DNA of 64,000 bases from DYFT01 sp041695085. Its GTDB lineage: Bacteria; Bacteroidota; Ignavibacteria; UBA10030. Positions 52,666 to 61,125 of the stretch are shown piece by piece (position 1 is the first letter of the stretch; every line of letters starts with the position of its first letter). The notes below the pieces were generated by a model. It was not told the origin of the DNA. It was given only the letters and a program-made list of their open reading frames with translations, and searched no databases. The position numbers and the translations under genes were made by a program. The stretch covers positions 4,845 to 68,844 of the forward strand of contig JBGFRO010000014.1 in assembly GCA_041695085.1 (NCBI GenBank), given 5' to 3'.

Positions 52666-53691
52666 TTATTCCTCATGCTCGGTAAACTTCCAGACGTTGC
52701 GAGCCCCTGTTTTCGGCTCCCCTGACCAACGGATGATTTGATCTGGATGTGTCAACTTTTGTAAGGCCTTTCCGCGAATTTCTTCCAGACTCGAAATGCC
52801 TTTCCGTTGCATGTACTCTTCTATTTCTCTGTTGATCCGACCGATAGAATCCCATCCATTGACCATGATGACCGATAAAATCTGAACGGTCGATGCACCA
52901 AGGAGAATGTATTTGATGACATCTTCTCCCGTCATCGCGCCGCCGGTGCCGCTGATCGGGATCTTGATCACCTGCGCCACTTCCGCGACGTGGCGGAAGG
53001 TGTAGTATTTCGCCCACGGTCCCCCGATGCCGGCGAAATAGCCGTGGAGGATCGGTTGTTGCGATTCGATGTCGACATCAAAGCCGCGAATGCGGTTGCA
53101 CAACGTAACTGCATCTGCTCCACATTCCTGAGCTGCCAGGCTCTGATGCACAACGTCGGGTCCCGCCGCGAGCTTTACCAGCACAGGAATGCGGACCGCC
53201 TTCACGACCGCTTTGATCGCGGCAACGAAGGTGTGTTCGAAATCGAGACTCCCCGGCCGGTGCGGTGATGAAATATCGAGTTCGATCGCATCGGCTCCAC
53301 TCTCCTCCACTTTCAACGCCATAGCGCGCCAATCCTCCGCGACATCGGCAAAGATGCTTCCGATGATGGGAATCGAGCTGTGTTCTTTGCATGCCCGGAT
53401 GAAGTTCCAATAATCTTCGAGCGTGCCGCTGTACCCCTGTTCGTACGAGTAGAGAGTGAAGGTCTTCGACCGACCACCGATTTGTTTGTCCCAATCGAGC
53501 AACTTGTAACGCGGCCGCGGCCAATACCGCATATGCTCATATTTGTCGGAACACGCCGTCTTCAACACAACCGCACCTGCGTGTTCCTCTTCTGCGAGAT
53601 GAATCTGATTGACGTCGTGGCTTGCGGGACCGGAGGCAACGATGACCGGACTCTGCAACGTCAAACCGACGAAGGAGGTGGTGAGGGACAT
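52666..53691 (-). CDS. Dihydroorotate dehydrogenase-like flavoprotein (PreA-like)
   Basis: FMN TIM-barrel oxidoreductase of 341 aa. The start SLTTSFVGLTLQSPVIVASGPAS, EESGADAIELDISSPHRP and the phosphate-binding IPISGTGGAMTGEDVIKYI place it with dihydroorotate/dihydropyrimidine dehydrogenases. In the active-site loop after SSPHRP I see no cysteine where dihydropyrimidine dehydrogenases have G-x-A-C-G-Q, so it may not be a canonical pyrimidine reductase. The adjoining ferredoxin supports a reductive or ferredoxin-linked reaction. It begins only 2 bases after the GH3 stop and is inside the coupled block. Confidence 0.85.
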   Translation of the reverse strand: MSLTTSFVGLTLQSPVIVASGPASHDVNQIHLAEEEHAGAVVLKTACSDKYEHMRYWPRPRYKLLDWDKQIGGRSKTFTLYSYEQGYSGTLEDYWNFIRACKEHSSIPIIGSIFADVAEDWRAMALKVEESGADAIELDISSPHRPGSLDFEHTFVAAIKAVVKAVRIPVLVKLAAGPDVVHQSLAAQECGADAVTLCNRIRGFDVDIESQQPILHGYFAGIGGPWAKYYTFRHVAEVAQVIKIPISGTGGAMTGEDVIKYILLGASTVQILSVIMVNGWDSIGRINREIEEYMQRKGISSLEEIRGKALQKLTHPDQIIRWSGEPKTGARNVWKFTEHEE

Positions 53692-53693
53692 TG

Positions 53694-55472
53694 TCAGCGC
53701 CCCTTCCGTTGTGAGAGGGAGAGTTGAAGTCCATCCCCTCGCTGATACTTGGCGGGAATGGTAACGGGAAGTGTGCCGGTAATTTCGATCATTCCGATGA
53801 GCGCACGAGCCACCGCTTCTTCCGCTTTGCGATATCCCGAGTACGCGGCGATCTGGACATCCGTCGTCGGAACGCGGGCAAGCACATACGGATCGCCGAA
53901 CGCAATGAGAACGACAGGCTGTTTACGACGCGAGAGATTCCGGAGGAACTTCTCAATCTCGCGCGAGAAACCGAGCTCTCCTTTCCATGAGCCAACCGAA
54001 ACGTACACTCCAATCACCAGAACATCCGCCGATGCCATTGCCTTCATTGCTCTGGCGATGGCCTCACTGCCCGTCTCGTTCGAGAACCTTGAGAGAGAAA
54101 CAGCGGCAACTTCCCCCTCCAACACATCCATCAATCCATCGCCAATGGAGGGATTTGGTAAGTCGGTGATGGTAACAACGTGCACACGTTTCGCCGGTGG
54201 TAACGGTACGATCGTACCCTTATTCCTCAGCAGCGTCACTGATGCGTTAAACGCTGCCGTAGCGATCGCTTCCGATGAGGGGGAAGCTACTTCGCTTGAG
54301 ATTTGTTCGATCTCAACGAAACGATTCTTATGCAACCCAACCCACGACTTAGCGGCCAAAACCTTCCGTACGGACTCATCAAGACGCATCGAGCTGATGC
54401 GACCTGCTTGCACGGCCTTCAGCACACCGTTGTATGCCGAATCGAGATTTGCCGGCACAAGGATGACATCGGCACCTGCTTCAATCGCCAGAATGGCAGC
54501 CTCGTCAGGCGCATAGTGATCGGTAATACCTTGCATCGTCATCCCATCGGTGATGACGATTCCCTTGAAATTCAGGTCTTTTCTGAGAATTCCGGCAATC
54601 ACCGGCCGAGACAGAGTTGAAGGACGCTTGTGCGGATCGATGGCTGGCAACGCAATATGTGCCGTCATCACAGCCTTTGCTCCGGCGGCGATGCCGCTTT
54701 TGAAGGGTATCAACTCAACACGTTCCAATCGATGCCTGTCAAACGGCAGGACCGGCAGTTTCATATGGGTGTCCTCCTCCGTATCGCCGTGACCTGGAAA
54801 ATGTTTAAGCGTGGCAATCATTTTCCCTTCCTGTAATCCTCTCACGTACGCGGCGACGAAACGGCCGACTTGTTCAGGATCCTCGCCGAACGAGCGCGTG
54901 TTGATGATGGGATTTTTGGGGTTGACGTTGACGTCGGCTACCGGCGTGTTAGTCCAGTGAATCCCCACCGCGCGAGATTCGCGAGCCGTGATGCGTCCAC
55001 ACTCATACGCAAAGGATGTGTCACCGGTCGCCCCAATTCCCATCGCAGATGGAAAGACGGTACCTCCTCCCGTCACATACCGCGGAAGCTCCGGTGCCCG
55101 ACCGCGCACCCAACGGTACGGGTGGAGAAACCAGAGGCCTCCTTCTAAATCTGCATTGAAGACCAATGGAAGGCGGGAGATTTTTTGAAGAGCGTTTGTG
55201 GTGACCGCGATGTCGGTTACCGTTCCCCCAGCGATGACAAAGCCCCCGACGTGATATTTGATCACCCACTTTCTCGCAAGGCGAAAACTTTCGCTCTCGC
55301 GATGAGCGTACGTAGCAATGCAATCCGCAATGAACAGTTGTCCCACTTTCTCTTCGATACTCATCGAAACGAGCGTCGATTCAACCCAGTTGGTATCTTG
55401 TGCGCGCATAGGGGTTCGAGAACAAAAATGAAGAGAGAAGACAACGAAAGACAGAACGAGCGTGCGTTTCAT
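53694..55472 (-). CDS. Exported GH3 beta-N-acetylhexosaminidase (NagZ-like, with C-terminal domain)
   Basis: A 592-aa glycosidase of family GH3. A signal peptide (TLVLSFVVFSLHFC, to about residue 25) precedes the TIM barrel, which has the NagZ marks KHFPGHGDTEEDTHMKLP (the D-H acid/base dyad region) and the nucleophile Asp in GIVITDGMTMQGI. A second alpha/beta domain from about residue 380 is like the two-domain NagZ of Bacillus, unlike the short cytosolic enzyme of E. coli. It would cut GlcNAc-beta-1,4 bonds from muropeptides or other glycans in the periplasm. It lies within the coupled block, overlapping the enolase gene by 4 bases, which ties sugar release to processing of the released N-acyl/peptide part. 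Confidence 0.9.
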   Translation of the reverse strand: MKRTLVLSFVVFSLHFCSRTPMRAQDTNWVESTLVSMSIEEKVGQLFIADCIATYAHRESESFRLARKWVIKYHVGGFVIAGGTVTDIAVTTNALQKISRLPLVFNADLEGGLWFLHPYRWVRGRAPELPRYVTGGGTVFPSAMGIGATGDTSFAYECGRITARESRAVGIHWTNTPVADVNVNPKNPIINTRSFGEDPEQVGRFVAAYVRGLQEGKMIATLKHFPGHGDTEEDTHMKLPVLPFDRHRLERVELIPFKSGIAAGAKAVMTAHIALPAIDPHKRPSTLSRPVIAGILRKDLNFKGIVITDGMTMQGITDHYAPDEAAILAIEAGADVILVPANLDSAYNGVLKAVQAGRISSMRLDESVRKVLAAKSWVGLHKNRFVEIEQISSEVASPSSEAIATAAFNASVTLLRNKGTIVPLPPAKRVHVVTITDLPNPSIGDGLMDVLEGEVAAVSLSRFSNETGSEAIARAMKAMASADVLVIGVYVSVGSWKGELGFSREIEKFLRNLSRRKQPVVLIAFGDPYVLARVPTTDVQIAAYSGYRKAEEAVARALIGMIEITGTLPVTIPAKYQRGDGLQLSLSQRKGR

Positions 55473-56572
55473 CGAAAGACCTCTTCCCGTCGTCGATACG
55501 TGTCGATGTTCTTACGATCAAGCCCGTAACAATTTCCAAACCCGTTGGGAATCTCGATCATTCCATTTTTGACTTCGATAAGTGGATCGATGATATCATG
55601 TTGAAACCAGCGGCGCGATGCCTCCACATCGGTGGGAAAGGCGAAATTCGGCAGCGTGGCAAGGTGCAGCGTTTGCGCCGCACCAATCCCAAGTTCGGGC
55701 ATCGTTCCTCCCCACACCGGTATGCCAGCTTCGCGACAGAGATCATGAATTGTACGACCGTGGTGAAGTCCCCCCACGCGTTGAATCTTAATGTTCACGA
55801 TTCGACAACTCCGCAACTCGATGGCTCCTTCAACTGTCTTCCGGTCTTTCGCACTTTCGTCAAGACAGATCGGCGTCTCGATCCCCGCCTGAAGCAGAGC
55901 ATGGCCTTCAAGATCGTCTTGCGGGAGTGGCTGTTCGATCATCATCAATTCAAAATCATCAAGAGCCCGAAGGTGTTCAAGATCGTTTCGCGTATAGGCG
56001 CAGTTCGCATCGACCATCAACGGAATGCGACCGAATTCTCCCCGCACCGCCAGCAACGGTTCAACATCCCACCCGGGTTGTATCTTGATCTTCACTCGCT
56101 TGTAGCCATCTTTCAAATAACGCTCGATGGTAGCGAGCAACTTGCCGATGGTGGGGTAGATGCCGACCGCTAAACCACTCTCCACCGCGTTGCGTTCTCC
56201 TCCCAACAATTTCCACAACGGCTTTTGTTGTCGTTGCGCTTCCAGATCCCAAAAGGCTGTCTCCACGCCCGCGCGTGCGAATGGACTGGTATTCGTTGAA
56301 TCAAGAAAAGCGTTAAGTTCTATAAGAGAATCGGGTTTGTTTTGAATCAGCGCCGGGACGACCACGTTCACGAGATCATCCCATACCGATTCCGGAGTAT
56401 CAGCCGAATAGAATCCTCCCGACATAGGCGAAGCCTCACCACAGCCAGTTAATCCTTCACTTGCGATTTCCACAAGAATGCCGTCTTTTTCGCTCACCTC
56501 TCCGTTGCTGATCTTGAACGGCTCGACCAGAGGAATGCGGACATGAGTAAGCGTCATGCGGTCAATCTTCAT
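55469..56572 (-). CDS. Enolase-superfamily N-succinylamino acid racemase / o-succinylbenzoate synthase type
   Basis: A 367-aa member of the muconate-lactonizing subgroup. All catalytic residues are present: Lys161-x-Lys163 (KIKIQPGWD), metal ligands Asp188 (MVDANCAY), Glu213 (IEQPL) and Asp238 (CLDESA), and Lys262 (NIKIQRVGG). The K-I-K-I-x-P-G pattern is that of MenC2/NSAR, which dehydrate SHCHC in menaquinone synthesis or racemise N-succinyl-amino acids. No other men gene is near, while an M20 hydrolase is, so an N-acylamino acid racemase role is preferred. It is translationally coupled to FAH upstream and GH3 downstream by ATGA overlaps. Confidence 0.9.
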   Translation of the reverse strand: MKIDRMTLTHVRIPLVEPFKISNGEVSEKDGILVEIASEGLTGCGEASPMSGGFYSADTPESVWDDLVNVVVPALIQNKPDSLIELNAFLDSTNTSPFARAGVETAFWDLEAQRQQKPLWKLLGGERNAVESGLAVGIYPTIGKLLATIERYLKDGYKRVKIKIQPGWDVEPLLAVRGEFGRIPLMVDANCAYTRNDLEHLRALDDFELMMIEQPLPQDDLEGHALLQAGIETPICLDESAKDRKTVEGAIELRSCRIVNIKIQRVGGLHHGRTIHDLCREAGIPVWGGTMPELGIGAAQTLHLATLPNFAFPTDVEASRRWFQHDIIDPLIEVKNGMIEIPNGFGNCYGLDRKNIDTYRRREEVFR

Positions 56573-57465
56573 CTGTTTTGAACCGGATTCCTTAGTTCAC
56601 CGATCTTCGCTACGCGACAACTGACAACATCGCCATGCCGGATTGGTCCAATCCCCTCCGGCGTACCGGTCGAAATGATATCACCGGGCTCCAGGGTGAT
56701 GTAGTTTGTGATGAATTCAATGATGGTCGGGATATCGAAGACCAAATCTCGCGTGTTCGCCTGTTGCCTGATTTTCCCATTGACGCGGCACTCGAGGTGG
56801 AGATGAACGGGAGGCTTGATTTCATCGGTTGTCACAATCCAAGGTCCAAGCGGCGTGAAGGTATCGAAGCTTTTGGAACGGAACCATGGGTGCTGGACTT
56901 TCAGATCGTTCGTCTGAAGATCGCGCGCCGTCACGTCGTTCGAGATTGTATAGCCGGCAACGTATGAGTACGCATCCTTTTTTTTGACTTCGGTGACCTT
57001 CCGTCCGATGATCACCGCAAGTTCCACTTCGTGATCCATTCGCCCCATCCCGCGCGGGAGACGGATGGCCTCATCGGGACCGATAACCGACGATCCTGCT
57101 TTGGCGAAGATGATCGGTTCCTTTGGAACAGCAAAGTTGCCCTCCTTTGCATGCAAAACGTAGTTTAGTCCGAGCGCGATAATCTTCGGAGGACGAAGGA
57201 CGGGAGCTTTCAGAACAGCCTCCTTGCCGATCAGGTACCGCTTTTCAAGGCGGTGTTGACGGAGAAATTGGAGCACTGATCGAAATTCCGCCGGCTCGAA
57301 ACGACCCTCTTCAAGGAGTTGAAGAATCGTCGTCGTCGGTTCAACGACGACGTTGTGGGTAATCGATGTCGCCGCCGCTTCTGCGTCGGTGTAGTTGATC
57401 CAACGACCATTCCACTCGATGCCAATGCAATAGCCTTGTGTATCTTCAAATTGTGCGATCTTCAT
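56569..57465 (-). CDS. Fumarylacetoacetate hydrolase (FAH) family protein
   Basis: A 298-aa enzyme of the FAH superfamily. The conserved blocks are IIALGLNYVLHAKEGN, IIFAKAGSSVIGP, metal-binding MDHEVELAVIIG (E-x-E) and DVTARDLQ, with the C-terminal TGTPEGIGPI. Members cleave C-C bonds of acylpyruvates, decarboxylate or isomerise 2-oxo acids, or hydrate 2-keto-pent-4-enoates; the reaction here is unknown. It is the first gene of the coupled block, 78 bases after the ferritin-like gene, with its stop overlapping the enolase start. Confidence 0.92.
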   Translation of the reverse strand: MKIAQFEDTQGYCIGIEWNGRWINYTDAEAAATSITHNVVVEPTTTILQLLEEGRFEPAEFRSVLQFLRQHRLEKRYLIGKEAVLKAPVLRPPKIIALGLNYVLHAKEGNFAVPKEPIIFAKAGSSVIGPDEAIRLPRGMGRMDHEVELAVIIGRKVTEVKKKDAYSYVAGYTISNDVTARDLQTNDLKVQHPWFRSKSFDTFTPLGPWIVTTDEIKPPVHLHLECRVNGKIRQQANTRDLVFDIPTIIEFITNYITLEPGDIISTGTPEGIGPIRHGDVVSCRVAKIGELRNPVQNR

Positions 57466-57543
57466 AGTGTCGGAACTCGATTAGAAAACCGCTCACCCTG
57501 AATCAAACAACCACATTTGTTGTGGCATACTTAAGAAGCCATT

Positions 57544-58764
57544 CTATTTCTTCTCCGCATTCACCGTCTCGTTAAAATAGACCCCCACGGGATGCTGGTT
57601 GGCAAGAACCTGCTCGGGATAGGCGAGAACACGTTTGCGGCGCTCGGGATCGTCCTTTGTCAGTTCGTCGATCCAGTGAACTCCATAGAGAACATGGTTC
57701 ACTTCATCGGCGAGCAGGAACTCGACCAGCTGCTGCGAGCGGGCGTCTCCCGTTTTCTTTGCCTTGGCAATCCAATCACGGAGATGCTTGCAGCTTTCGC
57801 TTTCGAACGTCATGTTCGAAAGAGCGAGTCGCTCCAACGGATCGGGCCGATTCACATCCTGCTCCCACCCGAAACAGCTCGTGGGAAACATACCTACGTG
57901 TCCCCCCAACTCCTCAAGCCTCCGCTGCACAATCTCGGCGTGTCGCGCTTCATCCCATGCCTGTCGAGCCATATCGAGCTTCATCTGCCACGGAATCTCC
58001 GGACAATCGGCTAAGATGCGTCCCATTCGTTCGACGGTGATGAATTCGCTATTAAGCAGGTCGTGCAACAGATGCAGCTTTCCTTCGTGCGTATCGAACG
58101 ACCAGTTTTTCTCAGTAAACTCCGCCGGATCCTCGATCACGATCCACCGCGCATCACGCGCCGGCTGTTTGCTGTAGGGATGCGTTTTGCGAAACGTATA
58201 CGTGCCCGGCGATTTTCCTTCTCCCAACACTCCACCTGCAGCGTGCAACTCTTGTTCAAGTTCCCATTGCCATGCCGCAACACCTTCATTTCTTTTGGAA
58301 CTCTGCATCAACCGCTGAATAATCTTTTCACCCCACTGAACATGGTCTTCTTCCTCATCGGCAATGTGGCGCAGAATGTAGGCGGTCGGCTCGTCAGCGG
58401 GCAATTCAAGTTGCTCCAGATGTCGCCGATACGCTACAACGAGGGCAGGCTTCAGCACGCGATAGAGCACCACCATCCTGAGCAGTTCATCCGGGTTCTT
58501 CCAGACCTTCTCTATCAGCTTCACCATGTCATCGCTGGGAGCGATTGACTGATACCGTTCGGAACGGCCTTTGAGCTCGGGAATGCGCTTGCCGAGCAGA
58601 TCGGCATGCACCGCATCCTGGAACATCCCTCGGCCAAAGCCAATCTTGATCTCCGGATCGACCATCGTGTACGCCCAGCTTCCCATCAGTTCCATGAATT
58701 GGATCTCTATGTACCGATACTTGCCGAGCAATTCGAGATTCTGTTGAACGGTGAATGTTGACAT
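57544..58764 (-). CDS. Ferritin-like two-domain (diiron-type) protein
   Basis: A 406-aa helical protein with two ferritin-like metal sites. The first has RHIADEEEDHVQWGEK (E-x2-H type, near 155), the second ARQAWDEARHAEIVQRRLEELGG near 270, with further E-x-E/H residues in LLADEVNHVLYGVHW near 355. The W-D-E-A-R-H pattern is seen in DUF455-type ferritin-like proteins. A strong AAGGAGG lies 6 bases before the ATG at 58764, so it is well expressed and an in-frame start at 58827 is rejected. The function could be an oxygenase or iron storage; it is situated between PMI and the FAH block. Confidence 0.72.
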   Translation of the reverse strand: MSTFTVQQNLELLGKYRYIEIQFMELMGSWAYTMVDPEIKIGFGRGMFQDAVHADLLGKRIPELKGRSERYQSIAPSDDMVKLIEKVWKNPDELLRMVVLYRVLKPALVVAYRRHLEQLELPADEPTAYILRHIADEEEDHVQWGEKIIQRLMQSSKRNEGVAAWQWELEQELHAAGGVLGEGKSPGTYTFRKTHPYSKQPARDARWIVIEDPAEFTEKNWSFDTHEGKLHLLHDLLNSEFITVERMGRILADCPEIPWQMKLDMARQAWDEARHAEIVQRRLEELGGHVGMFPTSCFGWEQDVNRPDPLERLALSNMTFESESCKHLRDWIAKAKKTGDARSQQLVEFLLADEVNHVLYGVHWIDELTKDDPERRKRVLAYPEQVLANQHPVGVYFNETVNAEKK

Positions 58765-58830
58765 ACTGTCCCTCCTTATGATTGAATCATTTTCACCAAT
58801 GTGTGAGAGCGCTTGTGCACAATCCATTTT

Positions 58831-59934
58831 CTACGCTTGCGCGGGCAGGCACTTGAAGATGCTCAAATGTGAATCAGTCAAGAACTCGTGCTGGCCCACC
58901 GCAGCGGGCATGAACAACTCTACGCCGCATTCAAGCATTATCTCTCCAAGATTATGAACGAGTGTTCCTTGTCCATCCAGAACAATCAAGATGGAGCTTC
59001 GACCAGCCGTATCGTCGCTCAGTTTGCCTTTCACCTCCAAACGGCGTCCCGCAAAACATTCCGTTGTGTCGTATCCCAACATCTGTATTTCTGCACTCTC
59101 TCCTTCCTTTCGCAGGACGTGTGGTTTGATCACCAATTCTCGTTGTACCTCTTCGGGTGTGTAGACACGGTGATTGATGACGGAGAGCGTGAGGTCCGGA
59201 TCGAGACCGAGATAACATTCTTCCTGCTTGAACGTGTAGGCCGGGCAAGTTTGCTCCAGAATGATGCTGTAGTCGGTCGGTTCCTGCAATTCCACCATAA
59301 AGATGCCCGCACCGATAGCATGCGGCACACCGGCGCGCACATACACCACGTCTCCCGCTTTGACGGGTACTGTGTGCATCACGCGCATCATTTCATCAAT
59401 TTCGTTCTTCAAGATCATCTCTTTATAACGCGCGCGACTGACCTCTTCGCGAAATGCGATCAACACGTACAGATCGGCAATTTCCGGTCGCGTCCCCAGC
59501 ACAAACCATGCTTCCGTTTTGCCGAAACAATCGTTCAAACGCTGCCTGGCAAACGCTTTCGTCGGATGAGCATGAATAATCAGACGAACCGCCGCATCGA
59601 GAAGCTTCACAAGAAGGGCGGGATTGGCTCCGTACGTTCGCACGTGTTGCACGCCCAGCATCTCTTCGGGAAAGGTTTCGATGATCGTCTTGAGCGCAAC
59701 CGGTTCGTGAATCCCTGCGCTGATAACGGCCAGCCCCTCTCCGACCCGGAAATGTTTTCCCGGATTCGTTGCTTGCACGCACGAGCCGACCCACTCTTCC
59801 GGATACAACGAATCGAAGGGGTGAGGCACACCTTTGAAGCGATCGATCATTTTGCCGCCGGTGTAGAATCGCCACACACGGTTCGGCTCGAGCACAATGG
59901 GAGCGAGCGTCAGATGTTTGAGCGATGCGTTCAT
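58831..59934 (-). CDS. manA: Mannose-6-phosphate isomerase-like cupin
   Basis: Type I phosphomannose isomerase family, 367 aa; interconverts mannose 6-phosphate and fructose 6-phosphate. Zinc-site motifs IIHAHPTKAFA (H-x-H), GKTEAWFVLG (E) and VYVRAGVPHAIGAG (H) are all present. The family name fits, but a local substrate other than mannose 6-phosphate is possible. It is 31 bases downstream of the Gfo/Idh/MocA gene and in line with an alpha-mannosidase two genes further upstream, which supports mannose as one of the sugars released. Confidence 0.9.
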   Translation of the reverse strand: MNASLKHLTLAPIVLEPNRVWRFYTGGKMIDRFKGVPHPFDSLYPEEWVGSCVQATNPGKHFRVGEGLAVISAGIHEPVALKTIIETFPEEMLGVQHVRTYGANPALLVKLLDAAVRLIIHAHPTKAFARQRLNDCFGKTEAWFVLGTRPEIADLYVLIAFREEVSRARYKEMILKNEIDEMMRVMHTVPVKAGDVVYVRAGVPHAIGAGIFMVELQEPTDYSIILEQTCPAYTFKQEECYLGLDPDLTLSVINHRVYTPEEVQRELVIKPHVLRKEGESAEIQMLGYDTTECFAGRRLEVKGKLSDDTAGRSSILIVLDGQGTLVHNLGEIMLECGVELFMPAAVGQHEFLTDSHLSIFKCLPAQA

Positions 59935-59965
59935 AGCTCTTCCTTGCTGGTCCGCGGGTTTCTCG

Positions 59966-61090
59966 TCACACTTTAACCCATCGTTTTGTTTCCACCGAAG
60001 CGTACAGTGACTCCATCAAGTGATGAATCGTGACTGCGTCGGCGAAGTTGGGGGACGGCATCCGATCATGCACCACACACTCGAGAAAATGATAGATGGC
60101 AGCGATGTGAGATCGTACCCATCCCATGGTGAATTTGGGGGCTGGCATCACGGCAGGCGGGGGATATTTCTGCACCGTGCTGATTCGTTTGAACCCTTGC
60201 ATTCCTTTTGGTTCGCGTGCATCGAACGCAAGCAGTTCGTTCGGCTGCATGAGGTTAAAGGCGAGCGCCCCGTTCTGACCGTGGATTTCAAACCGCATCT
60301 CATCTTCCGCTCCCGTTGCCACCCGGGACATTTCGGCAATGCCAAGCGCACCGTTCTTCAGTTTCATGACCGCGGTGATTGCATCCTCCACTTCCACTTT
60401 CCCCATCTTCGATGGGTCTTCCGGCAGCGGACGCTCTTTGAAAAACGTCTTCATCGTGGCTGAAACTTCTTCCGCCTCTCCAACAAGGTGATGCATAATA
60501 TCGAGGATGTGCGGGCCGAGATCGACCAGAACGCCTCCGCCGATGACCTCCTTCTGCAATCGCCATTCTCGAGGACGCTTCGGATCGATGTAACCGGAAT
60601 GGAGATACAATCCGCGAAAATGAAATACTCGACCGACGAAACCGGACTCGATCAACTCCTTGGCTTTCATAATTGCTGGAATGAATCGATACTCCGCCGT
60701 GATTTGGTGCTTGAGTCCGGATTGCTCCGCAACCGCAAGAATCTCTTTTGCCTCCGCTTCATTGTAGGCGAGGGGCTTTTCACAGTAGACATGCTTCCCA
60801 TTCCTGAGTGCTGCAAGAACGGCGTCTTTATGTTGCCGATTGGGCGTGCAGACGTTGACGACATCGACATCGGGGCGCTCGACAAGCTCACGATAGTCGG
60901 TTGTCCATGATTCAAATCCTGCTTCCTCCATTCCCTTCCTCGCCAATGTTTCGTTGGCATCGCAGACCGATTTCAGGACGATGCGGCATGGATGACCGTT
61001 ATAATACAACGGAATCGATCGGTACGCATACGTATGGATGCGGCCCATCTGCCCGTAACCGATTATGCCGACACGGATTTCTTTTTGCAT
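59966..61090 (-). CDS. Gfo/Idh/MocA-family oxidoreductase
   Basis: NAD(P)-dependent dehydrogenase of 374 aa. The Rossmann motif VGIIGYGQMGRIHTYAY begins at residue 7, the catalytic E-K-P is in HVYCEKPLAYNEAEAKE, and the GGGVLVDLGPHILDIMHHLVG segment contains the D-x3-H pair. It is a fuller-length member than the one at 40485-41396 and not a duplicate. It follows the second aldolase by 35 bases and precedes the mannose isomerase; it probably oxidises or epimerises a sugar released by the mannosidase. Confidence 0.92.
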   Translation of the reverse strand: MQKEIRVGIIGYGQMGRIHTYAYRSIPLYYNGHPCRIVLKSVCDANETLARKGMEEAGFESWTTDYRELVERPDVDVVNVCTPNRQHKDAVLAALRNGKHVYCEKPLAYNEAEAKEILAVAEQSGLKHQITAEYRFIPAIMKAKELIESGFVGRVFHFRGLYLHSGYIDPKRPREWRLQKEVIGGGVLVDLGPHILDIMHHLVGEAEEVSATMKTFFKERPLPEDPSKMGKVEVEDAITAVMKLKNGALGIAEMSRVATGAEDEMRFEIHGQNGALAFNLMQPNELLAFDAREPKGMQGFKRISTVQKYPPPAVMPAPKFTMGWVRSHIAAIYHFLECVVHDRMPSPNFADAVTIHHLMESLYASVETKRWVKV

Positions 61091-61125
61091 ATCCTTGATA
61101 AAGAACGGTTGATGTTCTTGATGTC

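Noticed and set aside
55469..56572. Enolase family member as menaquinone-pathway MenC
   Set aside because: Not excluded, but no other men gene is in the window and the operon partners fit N-acylamino acid metabolism better.
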